A stretch of DNA of 64,000 nt, taken from NCBI GenBank assembly GCA_051201585.1, contig CP179198.1, positions 2,604,001-2,668,000 of the forward strand, given 5' to 3'. Under the pieces are notes generated by a model that saw nothing but the letters and a program-made list of their open reading frames with translations, did no database searches and had not been told where the DNA came from. Both the position numbers and the translations under genes were made by a program. Within the stretch, counting starts at the first letter, position 1. Every line of letters starts with the position of its first letter. Shown one piece after another: positions 1-8,260 of the stretch. Source of the stretch: UBA868 sp016776875 (GTDB lineage: Bacteria; Pseudomonadota; Gammaproteobacteria; Arenicellales; UBA868).

Positions 1-386
1 ACCGGATCACCAAAAATCTGTGCCAGTTCTTCTTCGGCATCAATATCAAGCGCACCGAGAAGTGCCTTGAATTCAAGCATGGCGGCGCCATCACCTTCAA
101 TCCGGACGCTACCCTCTCGAAGCACCGCAGGATCAGGACCAAGCCGCATCAGTTTAATCAGACCTGTTGGTGTCCCCGAAATCGAGACATCTGGAGCCTT
201 ATCGACCTCCGAAACCACGCAAATCCGGCTGTCTCGAATGGTCGCAAATACGTCCACTCCGATACCCTGAACGGACACCAGAATGATGCGACCCTCTAAA
301 GCGCGCGCGTGCGGCACCGCGCCCGAATCCTGAATAATCCGGTTAAATATTTTTTCCAACCGTTGTATGAGGAACTGGGTTGCCAT
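1..386 (-). CDS. ubiJ: Ubiquinone biosynthesis accessory factor UbiJ, SCP2 domain (3' end cut by window)
   Basis: The minus-strand frame opens with ATG at 386 and stays open to the window edge, giving about 128 visible residues. It begins MATQFLIQRLEKIFNRI and contains LEGRIILVSVQGIGVDVF and EGSVRIEGDGAAMAEF, the pattern of the SCP2 sterol-carrier fold in the N-terminal half of UbiJ. UbiJ is a lipid-binding scaffold of the soluble Ubi complex that makes ubiquinone. It lies 4 nt downstream of the ubiE stop, the usual ubiE-ubiJ(-ubiB) order, so it is surely co-transcribed. The C-terminal coiled-coil part lies outside the window. Confidence 0.85.
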   Translation of the reverse strand, partial: MATQFLIQRLEKIFNRIIQDSGAVPHARALEGRIILVSVQGIGVDVFATIRDSRICVVSEVDKAPDVSISGTPTGLIKLMRLGPDPAVLREGSVRIEGDGAAMLEFKALLGALDIDAEEELAQIFGDP

Positions 387-390
387 CTAC

Positions 391-1137
391 CTAGAATCGA
401 TAGCCCGTATGAATCGCAACAATACCGCCATTAATGTTTTGATGCCTCACATCTTCTAATCCGGCTTCTTCCATCATCGCAGAGAGCGCCTGTTGATTGG
501 GATGCTTCCGAATCGATTCCACAAGATATTGATAACTTTGCTCATCGCCCGTCACCATTTTCCCCATCGATGGAATAACCGAAAACGAGAACCGGTCGTA
601 AGCACGCGCGAGTAGCGTGGATGTGGGTGTGGAAAATTCGAGGATCACAAGCCGACCACCGGGCTTAAGCATGCGTGACATTGATGCCAACGCCTTCGGG
701 ATTCGCGTCACATTGCGCAATCCAAATGCAATGCAGACACAGTCAAATTGTCCACCCGAAAACGGCAGTGATTCCGCGTCTGCCAAAAGCATCTGCACAT
801 TGACTCCGAGACCTTCATCAAGCAACCGGGCACGGCCACAAGCCAACATACTCGCATTAATATCTGTCATGACCACCTGACCCGACGTGCCAACCTGGCG
901 GGCGAACCGCATCGTCATATCTCCACTGCCCGCCGCGACATCAAGCACACGATGGCCTTCGCGAACCCCACTTCTGGCCAATGCAAGATCTTTCCACAGC
1001 CGATGGGATCCAAACGACATTAAGTCATTCATCAAATCGTAACGACTCGCAACGGAAGAGAATACCTCGCCGACCCGACCTGCCTTTTCAGCCGGATCAA
1101 TCTCGCTAAAACCGAAGTAGGTCGCTCTTTCGCTCAT
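391..1137 (-). CDS. ubiE: Ubiquinone/menaquinone C-methyltransferase UbiE
   Basis: A 248-residue class I SAM-dependent methyltransferase that adds the C-methyl group to the benzoquinol ring in ubiquinone synthesis (and demethylmenaquinol where present). The family N-terminus is seen (FGFSEIDPAEKAGRVGEVF), followed by the UbiE signature YDLMNDLMSFGSHRLWKD near residues 33-50, SAM motif I VLDVAAGSGD near 64-73, and LKPGGRLVILEFS near 160. The length matches the family (about 250). It sits between a DUF971 gene upstream and ubiJ 4 nt downstream on the same strand, in an apparent adk-hemB-DUF971-ubiE-ubiJ transcription unit. No anomalies. Confidence 0.97.
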   Translation of the reverse strand: MSERATYFGFSEIDPAEKAGRVGEVFSSVASRYDLMNDLMSFGSHRLWKDLALARSGVREGHRVLDVAAGSGDMTMRFARQVGTSGQVVMTDINASMLACGRARLLDEGLGVNVQMLLADAESLPFSGGQFDCVCIAFGLRNVTRIPKALASMSRMLKPGGRLVILEFSTPTSTLLARAYDRFSFSVIPSMGKMVTGDEQSYQYLVESIRKHPNQQALSAMMEEAGLEDVRHQNINGGIVAIHTGYRF

Positions 1138-1162
1138 CTAACCGCTATCCCGTACGCTTCGA

Positions 1163-1531
1163 TCAGGAAACGACTTTACGCTGAAATCCAGCCTTCTCTA
1201 GCGCCTCAAGATATAACCGCCAGTATTCATCCTGTTTGCTGCCGAGCTGATAAAGTGTTTCCCACGAAAAAATGCCGGTATCATGGCCATCATCAAAATG
1301 GAGTCTCACTGCATAGGCGCCGACGCCTTCCACCTCATTTATATTGACCAGCTCTTTGCCCGTCTGAAGAACTTCCTGTCCCGGGCCATGACCTCTTACC
1401 TCGGCTGAAGGCGAGTACACCCGCAAAAACTCACACGGAAGATGAAACTGTTCGCCGTTATCAAAGCTGACTTCGAGCGCGCGTGACTGTTTGTGCAACA
1501 CAATATTGGTCGGACGGGGATTCGATTGCAT
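1163..1531 (-). CDS. DUF971 / gamma-butyrobetaine hydroxylase-like N-terminal domain protein
   Basis: A 122-residue single-domain protein. It has the DUF971 pattern: PTNIVLHKQSRALEVSFDNGE, then LPCEFLRVYSPSAEVRGHG, then AYAVRLHFDDGHDTGIFSW ending in WETLYQLG. The family resembles the N-terminal metal-binding domain of gamma-butyrobetaine hydroxylase; its stand-alone function is not established, though it commonly sits next to ubiE in beta- and gammaproteobacteria, as here (25 nt before ubiE). A role linked to Fe or quinone metabolism is inference from context only. The start ATG at 1531 agrees with family N-termini. Confidence 0.85.
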   Translation of the reverse strand: MQSNPRPTNIVLHKQSRALEVSFDNGEQFHLPCEFLRVYSPSAEVRGHGPGQEVLQTGKELVNINEVEGVGAYAVRLHFDDGHDTGIFSWETLYQLGSKQDEYWRLYLEALEKAGFQRKVVS

Positions 1532-1598
1532 AGGAAAACTTTTATCAATAATTAAGGGGGCAGGTTCCTGTCATCTTATGATTAACGTAAACCCTGAT

Positions 1599-2594
1599 TT
1601 AACGCGGTTTTAACGCGGTCGCCACTTCCTCAGCAAAATAAGTCAGGATAGCATCTGCACCGGCGCGCTTAAACGCCAGCAATGATTCATGGACAACGCC
1701 CTGATGGTCAAGCCACCCGTTCTGGGACGCCGCACAAAGCATCGCGTACTCACCGCTGACCTGATAAACAAAAGTGGGAACGCCAAACTCGCTTTTCACC
1801 CGCTGAACGATATCGAGATAGGGCATGCCCGGTTTTATCATCACCATGTCAGCACCTTCCGCGAGGTCGAGCTCGATCTCACGCATGGCCTCATCCGTAT
1901 TGCCGGGGTCCATCTGATAGGTGTGCTTATCTCCCCCTCCCAAATTCGTCGCCGACCCAACGGCATCCCTGAATGGCCCATAAAACGAAGATGCATATTT
2001 GGCCGAGTACGCAAGTATCTTGGTGTTAACAAAACCCTCATCTTCTAATGCCATCCGGATAGCGCCCACGCGGCCATCCATCATGTCTGAGGGTGCTAAA
2101 ACCTGGGCGCCCGCTCTTGCATGACACAGGGCTTGTGCCACCAGCGATTCAACGGTGAGGTCATTCGTCACATAGCCGTCCGAATCCAGAAGCCCATCCT
2201 GACCATGACTCGTATAAGGATCTAGCGCAACATCAGTAATAATTCCCATTTCAGGCACATGACCGCGTAGTGCACGAACGACGCGGGGAATGAGTCCTTC
2301 AGGATTACACGCTTCGATTGCATCTTCGGTTTTAAGTTTTGGGTCAACTACTGGAAAAAGCGCGAGCGCTTTGATTCCGAGCGCTGATATCCGGGCCGCT
2401 TGCTCAAGGAGTAAATCAAGACTGACCCGCTGAATACCCGGCATCGACGCGACAGGCTCCCGAACGTTGGACCCTTCGCAAACAAAAACCGGTTGGATGA
2501 GGTCATCAACCGAGAGGGTATGCTCTCGAACCAGCGATCGGCTAAACGGGTCTCGGCGCAATCGTCTTGGGCGAGAAAGGGGATAAATGCTCAT
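1599..2594 (-). CDS. hemB: Delta-aminolevulinic acid dehydratase (porphobilinogen synthase) HemB
   Basis: A 331-residue enzyme that condenses two 5-aminolevulinate molecules to porphobilinogen in tetrapyrrole synthesis. The N-terminus PLSRPRRLRRDPFSRSLVRE is typical. The two active-site lysines are in ILAYSAKYASSFYGPF (about residue 199) and MVMIKPGMPYLD (about 252). The metal loop reads DVALDPYTSHGQDG: aspartates replace the cysteines of the zinc enzyme, so this is the Mg-type (Pseudomonas-like) form. It lies 32 nt after adk and before the DUF971 gene on the same strand. With hemF and hemH elsewhere in the window it shows heme synthesis, though the genes are dispersed. Confidence 0.97.
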   Translation of the reverse strand: MSIYPLSRPRRLRRDPFSRSLVREHTLSVDDLIQPVFVCEGSNVREPVASMPGIQRVSLDLLLEQAARISALGIKALALFPVVDPKLKTEDAIEACNPEGLIPRVVRALRGHVPEMGIITDVALDPYTSHGQDGLLDSDGYVTNDLTVESLVAQALCHARAGAQVLAPSDMMDGRVGAIRMALEDEGFVNTKILAYSAKYASSFYGPFRDAVGSATNLGGGDKHTYQMDPGNTDEAMREIELDLAEGADMVMIKPGMPYLDIVQRVKSEFGVPTFVYQVSGEYAMLCAASQNGWLDHQGVVHESLLAFKRAGADAILTYFAEEVATALKPR

Positions 2595-2626
2595 TTGAAT
2601 TGATCGCTATCCTGGCGTTGATCAGT

Positions 2627-3769
2627 CTATTTTCGCTTTGACGCTTTTTTAGTCACTTTCTTGGCCGTGGTCTTTTTAGCGGCTTTTTTGACTGGCGCTT
2701 TTTTAGTCACTTTCTTGGCCGTGGTCTTTTTAGCGGCTTTTTTGACTGGCGCTTTTTTAGTCACTTTCTTGGCCGTGGTCTTCTTGGCCGCTTTCTTGGT
2801 GACCTTTTTCGATGTGGTCTTTTTAGCGGCTTTTTTGACTGGCGCTTTTTTAGTCACTTTCTTGGCCGTGGTCTTCTTGGCCGCTTTCTTGGTGACCTTT
2901 TTCGATGTGGTCTTTTTAGCGGCTTTTTTGACTGGCGCTTTTTTAGTCACTTTCTTGGCCGTGGTCTTTTTAGCGGCTTTCTTGGTGACCTTTTTCGATG
3001 TGGTCTTTTTAGCGGCTTTCTTTTTCGTTGTCGCCTGATCAGCCTCTTCTGGGTCCGCTTTTTTTATCTTAATCTTTACGGGCTCTTCAATGACCACAAT
3101 CTTCTTTTCCATCGGACGGATTTCAGTATCAACGACATCACAAATCGCATCGAAAATATGAGCCATACTGCTGCTGGCTGGAATGCTCCGCAGTTTATGC
3201 TGGGCTCGGTAATATGAAATTAATGGTGCGGTATCCCGATCATAAGCTTCCAATCGCGAGCGCATCGTTTTTTCACTGTCATCAGTTCGAGAAACAAGCT
3301 TCTTGCTACCACATTGGTCACACACGCCTTTCTTTTTCGGTGGTGAAGATTGTTTGTTATAGATCGCGCCGCAGTTCGCACAACTCATACGATTTACCAC
3401 GCGTTTAATTAAAACTTTGTTGTCTACTAAAAAGTGCAGTACCAATTGAACCGGGCGACCCATCCATCCAAGACGAGTATCTAATTCCTGTGCTTGGGGA
3501 ATGGTGCGCGGAAATCCATCCAGGACAAAACCACGTCGGCTGTCAGGCGCGCGTAGCTGGTCGGTCACCGCATCAATCACGATACGGTCTGACACGAGTT
3601 CGCCGGCATCCATCATCGCTGCAACTTTCTTGCCGACCTCGGTTTTATCTGCTACCGCCTTTCGCAGAATATCTCCCGTCGAGATTTGAGGAACGCGATA
3701 GGCTTCTGCCATCATTTTGGCTTGTGTACCTTTGCCCGAACCCGGGGCGCCCAATAAAACGATTCTCAT
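2627..3769 (-). CDS. adk: Adenylate kinase with a long histone H1-like Lys/Ala/Thr repeat tail
   Basis: The adenylate kinase core occupies about residues 1-220: P-loop GAPGSGKGTQ at 7-16, STGDILRKAV, FVLDGFPRT, and a LID with a Cys4 zinc pattern CANCGAIYN...CDQCG. It interconverts ATP, AMP and ADP. From about residue 247 to 380 follows a basic tail of KKAAKKTT(S/A)KKVT units, the composition of bacterial histone H1-like proteins. Normal Adk is about 215 residues, so the tail adds about 130 residues beyond a short linker. ATG 3769 (MRIVLLGAPG) is preferred over ATG 3805 because GGAG lies 8 nt before it and the family starts there. First gene of the hemB-ubiE-ubiJ unit. The kinase call is certain; a nucleic-acid-binding role for the tail is inferred. 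Confidence 0.95.
   Translation of the reverse strand: MRIVLLGAPGSGKGTQAKMMAEAYRVPQISTGDILRKAVADKTEVGKKVAAMMDAGELVSDRIVIDAVTDQLRAPDSRRGFVLDGFPRTIPQAQELDTRLGWMGRPVQLVLHFLVDNKVLIKRVVNRMSCANCGAIYNKQSSPPKKKGVCDQCGSKKLVSRTDDSEKTMRSRLEAYDRDTAPLISYYRAQHKLRSIPASSSMAHIFDAICDVVDTEIRPMEKKIVVIEEPVKIKIKKADPEEADQATTKKKAAKKTTSKKVTKKAAKKTTAKKVTKKAPVKKAAKKTTSKKVTKKAAKKTTAKKVTKKAPVKKAAKKTTSKKVTKKAAKKTTAKKVTKKAPVKKAAKKTTAKKVTKKAPVKKAAKKTTAKKVTKKASKRK
2636..3035 (-). repeat. In-frame tandem repeat encoding the Lys/Ala/Thr tail of adk
   Basis: Read on the minus strand, the tail has three copies of a 31-residue (93-bp) unit, KKAAKKTTS-KKVT-KKAAKKTTA-KKVT-KKAPV, then one 18-residue (54-bp) unit KKAAKKTTAKKVTKKAPV and a final variant ending KKASKRK. 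Copies are nearly identical at the DNA level, so recent expansion or gene conversion is likely and copy number may vary between strains. No frame break occurs in this array, unlike the similar array at 46180-46539. Confidence 0.9.
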
Positions 3770-3884
3770 TCTGCAATCTCCACAAAAATGGCTGATTTCC
3801 ATCAACCGGGTTGAACCCTAAAAACTGTCACCACAGCCTGATTGCCTCAAGGGCTACTGTTTTAGGCTCAAAAAAGGGGCGTTT

Positions 3885-3912
3885 ACTATAGTGGGGTTTG
3901 AGAATCTGTCAA
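3885..3912 (-). promoter_or_regulatory. Sigma70 promoter for the adk-hemB-ubiE-ubiJ unit
   Basis: On the minus strand TTGACA (3907-3912) is followed by a 16-nt spacer and TATAGT (3885-3890). The start site would be near 3878, giving a leader of about 110 nt before adk. The remainder of the 3770-4144 gap shows small inverted repeats (for example GAGCC/GGCTC near 3977-3993) but no gene that I can support. Confidence 0.75.
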
Positions 3913-4144
3913 TGTGCGCCCCAAAAACGCATCCGTTTCAACAATCCCAACCACGAAAATGATCGGCGTTGTCGAGCCCCAAAAACGGCTCAAGATAAAG
4001 TTCCCGGCTCATTCCCGTTAAAAATTAGCTATTGATAACTGCCAAAGATCGTCGACAATTGAGGTTTGTGAGCCTCATCCGAGTCATCCGTCGCCGATCG
4101 AAGCGTCTGAACCCTGCGGTTAACCCAAATACTAGATCAATACC

Positions 4145-5413
4145 ATGAGCAAAAAGATAAATGCCTTTTACGCCCAGTCCGGTGGTGTGACTGCTGTCAT
4201 TAACGCGAGCGCCAGCGGTGTGATCGAAACCGCCAGGGCGCATCGAGACCAGATTGGGAAGGTCTTTGCGGGCCGAAATGGAATCATCGGCGCTCTGACA
4301 GAGGATCTCATTGATACCTCTCGAGAGAGCGCCAGTGCAATTGCAGCCTTAAGATCAACGCCCTCTGGAGCGTTTGGTTCCTGCCGATACAAACTCAAAA
4401 GTCTTGAAGAAAATCGTATCGAATACCAACGGCTCATTGATGTTTTTAAGGCGCATAACATTGGCTACTTTTTTTATAACGGAGGGGGGGACTCAGCTGA
4501 CACCTGTCTGAAAGTATCCCAGCTATCGAAAAAAACCGGCTACCCCATTCAAGCGATTCACATTCCGAAAACCGTCGATAATGATCTGCCCATCACGGAT
4601 AACTGTCCCGGCTTTGGATCTGTCGCGAAGTACATCGCAGTTTCAACCCGAGAAGCGAGTTTTGATGTCGCATCAATGGCAAAAACGTCAACAAAAGTAT
4701 TCATCCTTGAGGTCATGGGGCGTCATGCCGGCTGGATAGCAGCGGCAGGCGGTATGGCGAGCGATGAAGATACGCCTATTCCTGTGGCAATCCTGTTTCC
4801 CGAAATAAAATTTGACCGAAAAAAATTCATCAAAAAAGTAAAGGACAGCATCAAAAAGTTCGGATACTGCTCGGTCGTTGTCTCCGAGGGCGTTCGAAGC
4901 GGCAACGGGCGCTTTCTCGCAGATCAAGGCCTGAAGGACGCGTTTGGCCATGCGCAGCTGGGAGGTGTGGCGCCCGTCGTCGCGTCGATCATCAGGGAAG
5001 ATCTTGGCGTCAAATATCATTGGGCCGTTGCTGATTATCTTCAACGTGCGGCCCGTCATATCGCCTCTAAAACCGACGTAGAGCAGGCCTATGCAACGGG
5101 TGTTTCCGCAGTCCAAATGGCGCTGGCAGGCAAGAATGCGGTGATGCCAGCGATTATCCGGAGTTCTGATCAACCCTATCGCTGGAAAATAGGAGAAGCG
5201 AAACTGACGCGCGTCGCCAACCGCGAAAAAATGATGCCACGTCATTTCATTACCACCGACGGGTTCGGCATCACTGAGCGCTGCAGGCGCTATCTGTCAC
5301 CGCTGATGCGGGGTGAAGATTACCCCACCTATGACAAGAATGGCCTGCCAAAATACGCGCGATTAAAAAACATCGCCGTTAAAAAGAAACTTGATGAATC
5401 CTTTGCAATCTAG
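4145..5413 (+). CDS. pfp: PPi-dependent 6-phosphofructokinase
   Basis: A 422-residue phosphofructokinase that reversibly converts fructose 6-phosphate and PPi to fructose 1,6-bisphosphate. The N-terminus has AQSGGVTAVINAS. The phosphate-donor loop reads GGGDSADTC, with Asp where ATP enzymes have Gly, and PKTVDNDLP carries the Lys in place of Gly; both mark the pyrophosphate-dependent subgroup. MGRHAGWIAAAGG is the substrate motif. The length fits the family. In methanotrophs and sulfur-oxidising autotrophs such enzymes also handle sedoheptulose bisphosphate in the Calvin cycle, which would fit the cbbQ-like gene 100 nt downstream, but this is inference. Start ATG 4145. Confidence 0.93.
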   Translation: MSKKINAFYAQSGGVTAVINASASGVIETARAHRDQIGKVFAGRNGIIGALTEDLIDTSRESASAIAALRSTPSGAFGSCRYKLKSLEENRIEYQRLIDVFKAHNIGYFFYNGGGDSADTCLKVSQLSKKTGYPIQAIHIPKTVDNDLPITDNCPGFGSVAKYIAVSTREASFDVASMAKTSTKVFILEVMGRHAGWIAAAGGMASDEDTPIPVAILFPEIKFDRKKFIKKVKDSIKKFGYCSVVVSEGVRSGNGRFLADQGLKDAFGHAQLGGVAPVVASIIREDLGVKYHWAVADYLQRAARHIASKTDVEQAYATGVSAVQMALAGKNAVMPAIIRSSDQPYRWKIGEAKLTRVANREKMMPRHFITTDGFGITERCRRYLSPLMRGEDYPTYDKNGLPKYARLKNIAVKKKLDESFAI

Positions 5414-5513
5414 CTCCACCTTGACCCAAGGCTTTACCAACATCACGCAGGTTTCAGTTAATTAATTGCGATAAAGGAATCATCGCTCCCGCTCACTTTG
5501 GATTAACGTTTTT

Positions 5514-6320
5514 ATGAACTCATCAAGCGAATCGGCTGAAATAATATCAAGCGAGCCTTTTTTTGCATCCGAAGGCAATGAAATCGCGATTTTTGAAGCT
5601 GCCTGGCAAAACCAACTGCCCATCCTCCTCAAAGGACCCACGGGATGCGGCAAAACGCGCTTCATGGAGCACATGGCCTGGCGCCTCCAACGACCGCTGG
5701 TCACCGTCTCGTGTCATGATGACTTGACCGCATCTGACCTCGTGGGTCGCTATCTGATCATTGGGGGTGAAACAAAATGGATTGACGGGCCGTTGTCCGC
5801 AGCAATTCGAAGCGGCGCGTTATGCTATCTTGATGAAGTGGTTGAGGCGCGCAAAGATACAACCGTGATCATTCACCCGCTTGCGGATGATCGCCGCCAA
5901 TTGCCCATCGAAAAAACCGGTGAGTTGCTCAATGCACCGCCAGAGTTTTGCCTGGCCGTTTCCTATAATCCGGGGTATCAAAGCGTACTTAAGGATCTTA
6001 AGCAAAGCACCCGACAGCGATTTGTTGCGATCGAGTTTTCATATCCTTCAGAGTTGCTCGAACGCGACATCGTCGTTAAGGAATCCGGTATTGATGCCGA
6101 TACGGCGATGCGGCTGGTTCGCTTTGCAGGAATGACCCGCAATCTAGCCGGAAATGGTCTTGAAGAAGGAGCCAGCACCCGACTGTTGGTCCATGCGGCC
6201 AAACTGATGGTAAGCGGCATTGATCCTAATACGGCTTGCCAGAGTGCTATTACCGAATCGTTAACCGATGAGCCTGAAATGCTCGAGGCCGTAAAAGAGC
6301 TTGGGGCGACCCTTTTTTAA
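5514..6320 (+). CDS. cbbQ: CbbQ/NorQ-type MoxR AAA+ ATPase
   Basis: A 268-residue AAA+ ATPase. Walker A GPTGCGKTR is near residues 42-50, followed by ASDLVGRYL, Walker B LCYLDEVVEARKDT near 104, SYNPGYQSVLKDLK (sensor 1 region) and EGASTRLLVHAAKL, all hallmark CbbQ/NorQ segments. CbbQ works with the VWA protein CbbO to remodel inhibited Rubisco; NorQ with NorD activates nitric oxide reductase. Wording of the motifs is closer to CbbQ as I know it. The partner-like VWA gene lies at 8261-10489, separated by mtnP, apt and a reverse-strand gene. No Rubisco or nor gene is in the window, so the client is unknown. Confidence 0.85.
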   Translation: MNSSSESAEIISSEPFFASEGNEIAIFEAAWQNQLPILLKGPTGCGKTRFMEHMAWRLQRPLVTVSCHDDLTASDLVGRYLIIGGETKWIDGPLSAAIRSGALCYLDEVVEARKDTTVIIHPLADDRRQLPIEKTGELLNAPPEFCLAVSYNPGYQSVLKDLKQSTRQRFVAIEFSYPSELLERDIVVKESGIDADTAMRLVRFAGMTRNLAGNGLEEGASTRLLVHAAKLMVSGIDPNTACQSAITESLTDEPEMLEAVKELGATLF

Positions 6321-6354
6321 CAAGATTAAAGTAACTTGACTGAAGAAACACGCC

Positions 6355-7245
6355 ATGACTTTACCCCATCCAAAACCCGTTCTCGGCATTATTGGCGGGA
6401 GCGGTTTATATGAGATTGACGGCCTAGAAAACATCCGCTGGGAAAAATTTGAATCTCCGTTCGGTGAGCCCTCAGACGACTTGTTGTTTGGTCAGTTAGA
6501 CGGAGTCCAACTGGTTTTTCTGCCCCGTCATGGAAGAGGGCACCGCCTCAGCCCCAGCACAATCGACTATCGAGCAAACATCGATATTCTGAAGCGTGCG
6601 GGTGTGACCGATATCATTTCGCTGTCAGCGGTTGGTTCTTTCCGTGAACACCTTCCGCCTGGCACCTTTGTCATTGTTGATCAATTTATTGATCGCACCT
6701 TCGCTCGTGAAAAAAGTTTTTTTGGCACCGGGATGGTGGCACACGTCTCAATGGCGCACCCGGTGAACGCTCGCCTCGGCGACTGGTGTCAATCCGCTTG
6801 TGAACGGCTCGACATCAAAATGCAACGCGGCGGAACCTATCTCGTCATGGAAGGCCCCCAGTTTTCGACATTGGCCGAATCAGAGTTATACCGGCAATGG
6901 GGTTGTGACGTGATTGGCATGACCAATATGCCCGAGGCAAAACTCGCTCGCGAAGCTGAGATACCTTACTGCACGGTTGCAATGGTGACCGACTTTGATT
7001 GCTGGCACCCGGAGCATGACAATGTCGATGTGGCGGCGGTTATCAACGTGCTCACCCAAAACGCGGGCCATGCGAAAGAGCTTGTACGCGCCGTTGCAAA
7101 AAAAATGAACGACCGGCCTGCAATATGCCCATCTGGAGACGACCGGGCGCTGGACACGGCTTTAATCACGCACGAGGGCGCGCGTGAACCCACCATCCTG
7201 AAAAAGCTGGATGCCGTTGCCGGCCGACTGCTTCAAGAGACTTAA
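6355..7245 (+). CDS. mtnP: 5'-methylthioadenosine (or methylthioinosine) phosphorylase
   Basis: A 296-residue purine nucleoside phosphorylase family protein that cleaves the methylthioadenosine left by polyamine synthesis into adenine and methylthioribose 1-phosphate. Seen: LGIIGGSGLYEIDGLE near the start, LPRHGRGHRLSPSTI (phosphate loop), EGPQFSTLAESELYR, IGMTNMPEAKLAREAEI and AMVTDFDCWHP. The last segment resembles the MTAP substrate loop. It is followed within 2 nt by apt, which would salvage the released adenine; this supports the adenosine rather than inosine substrate. Start ATG 6355. Confidence 0.92.
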   Translation: MTLPHPKPVLGIIGGSGLYEIDGLENIRWEKFESPFGEPSDDLLFGQLDGVQLVFLPRHGRGHRLSPSTIDYRANIDILKRAGVTDIISLSAVGSFREHLPPGTFVIVDQFIDRTFAREKSFFGTGMVAHVSMAHPVNARLGDWCQSACERLDIKMQRGGTYLVMEGPQFSTLAESELYRQWGCDVIGMTNMPEAKLAREAEIPYCTVAMVTDFDCWHPEHDNVDVAAVINVLTQNAGHAKELVRAVAKKMNDRPAICPSGDDRALDTALITHEGAREPTILKKLDAVAGRLLQET

Positions 7246-7246
7246 T

Positions 7247-7753
7247 ATGAAAATTGAAACCCTCGTTCGATCCATCCCCGACTATCCCAAGCGTGGGGTA
7301 ATTTTTAGAGATATCACGACCCTGCTGCAAGACCCGAAAGGATTTCGCTATACCGTAGACCAGCTCGTTGCGCCGTTTGCGGGCAGTCAAATTGACTGCG
7401 TTGCGGGCATTGAGGCAAGAGGCTTTATCCTGGGCGGCGCGGTGGCGCACCAGCTTTCGGTTGGCTTCGTTGCGATTCGAAAAAAAGGCAAGTTACCTTG
7501 GCAAACCATTTCGGAGGAGTACCAGCTCGAATATGGTAGCGACGAAGTCGAAATTCATACCGACAGCCTCATCGCTGGCCAAAACGTACTGATCCTGGAT
7601 GATCTGATTGCCACCGGCGGCACCGCCTGCGCGGCAGTAGCCCTTGTCCGCAAAACCGGCGCTCATGTCGTTGGTGCCAGCTTTGTCATTGACCTTCCCG
7701 ATCTGGGGGGGCGGAAGAGCTTTCGGAAATGGATGTCCCCGTCCGCACGTTGA
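7247..7753 (+). CDS. apt: Adenine phosphoribosyltransferase, 3' end frame-broken at a G7 run
   Basis: Apt salvages adenine with PRPP to AMP. Seen: VRSIPDYPKRGVIFRDITTLL at the start, GIEARGFILGGAVA, and the PRPP loop ILDDLIATGGTACAA. ATG 7247 is chosen over ATG 7211 because the family starts with this segment and mtnP ends at 7245. After PDLGG the frame goes to an unusual RKSFRKWMSPSAR ending at 7753. With one more G in the G7 run at 7705-7711 the product would continue AEELSEMDVPVRTLIEF-AGD to a TAA at 7771-7773, which is the normal Apt C-terminus (175 residues). So either a one-base deletion or sequencing error. The function call is firm. Confidence 0.92.
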   Translation: MKIETLVRSIPDYPKRGVIFRDITTLLQDPKGFRYTVDQLVAPFAGSQIDCVAGIEARGFILGGAVAHQLSVGFVAIRKKGKLPWQTISEEYQLEYGSDEVEIHTDSLIAGQNVLILDDLIATGGTACAAVALVRKTGAHVVGASFVIDLPDLGGRKSFRKWMSPSAR

Positions 7754-7804
7754 TCGAGTTTGCCGGCGACTAACCGCAAGAGATGTCGGCAAATAAACAA
7801 AACG

Positions 7805-8224
7805 TCATGGTAAAACCATCGGCGGCTGTCCCGCACGCGACCGAATTTTGTTGATCGCGTTGTGCACGGCAGGCATGCCGACAATCTTTTTCTCCAAACC
7901 CCGCTTGCCGGGAAAATCCAACAAACTGATCCCGATCAGCAAGGTAAGAATGCCTTGACCCGGAAGCACCAACATCAAAATTCCCATCAGCACTAAAAAG
8001 ACGCCAACGAGGTTTTTGATCGACAGGGCGACGACTCGCAGTAGCGGATGCCGTGAACGCCACCCGCCTGGCGTTTTAGCTGACTGAACAAAATAGTCCG
8101 GACTCATTCGAGCAATCGCAACATAAATCAGCGCAGCATAGATGACCGCCAGCACCAAAGAGCCCACTAAAATCGCACCGGTCAACCCGGGATGCGCTTT
8201 GAACCAATTTAAAATAGCATCCAT
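7805..8224 (-). CDS. PGPGW-family small membrane protein
   Basis: A 139-residue membrane protein with a predicted N-terminal helix (LTGAILVGSLVLAVIYAAL) and a central hydrophobic pair carrying VLPGQGILTLLIGISLL, which resembles the PGPGW family motif. The C-terminus is basic (GKRGLEKKIVG...KIRSRAGQPP). The function of the family is unknown. It is transcribed convergently to apt (31 nt apart) and divergently from the cbbO-like gene, with only 36 nt to the upstream possible start of the latter. Confidence 0.7.
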   Translation of the reverse strand: MDAILNWFKAHPGLTGAILVGSLVLAVIYAALIYVAIARMSPDYFVQSAKTPGGWRSRHPLLRVVALSIKNLVGVFLVLMGILMLVLPGQGILTLLIGISLLDFPGKRGLEKKIVGMPAVHNAINKIRSRAGQPPMVLP

Positions 8225-8260
8225 TCCTTAATATCTCGCCAGCATCAATCGACTGAATCA

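Noticed and set aside
2636..3035. Tandem repeats as a CRISPR array
   Set aside because: The repeats are contiguous, in frame and coding; there are no spacers or cas genes.
2661..3038. 125-residue hydrophobic ORF on the plus strand
   Set aside because: It is the antisense of the Lys-rich adk repeat; its Phe/Leu/Ala/Val pattern follows from the repeat.
4688..5245. 185-residue minus-strand ORF
   Set aside because: Shadow of the PPi-PFK gene, no recognisable domain.
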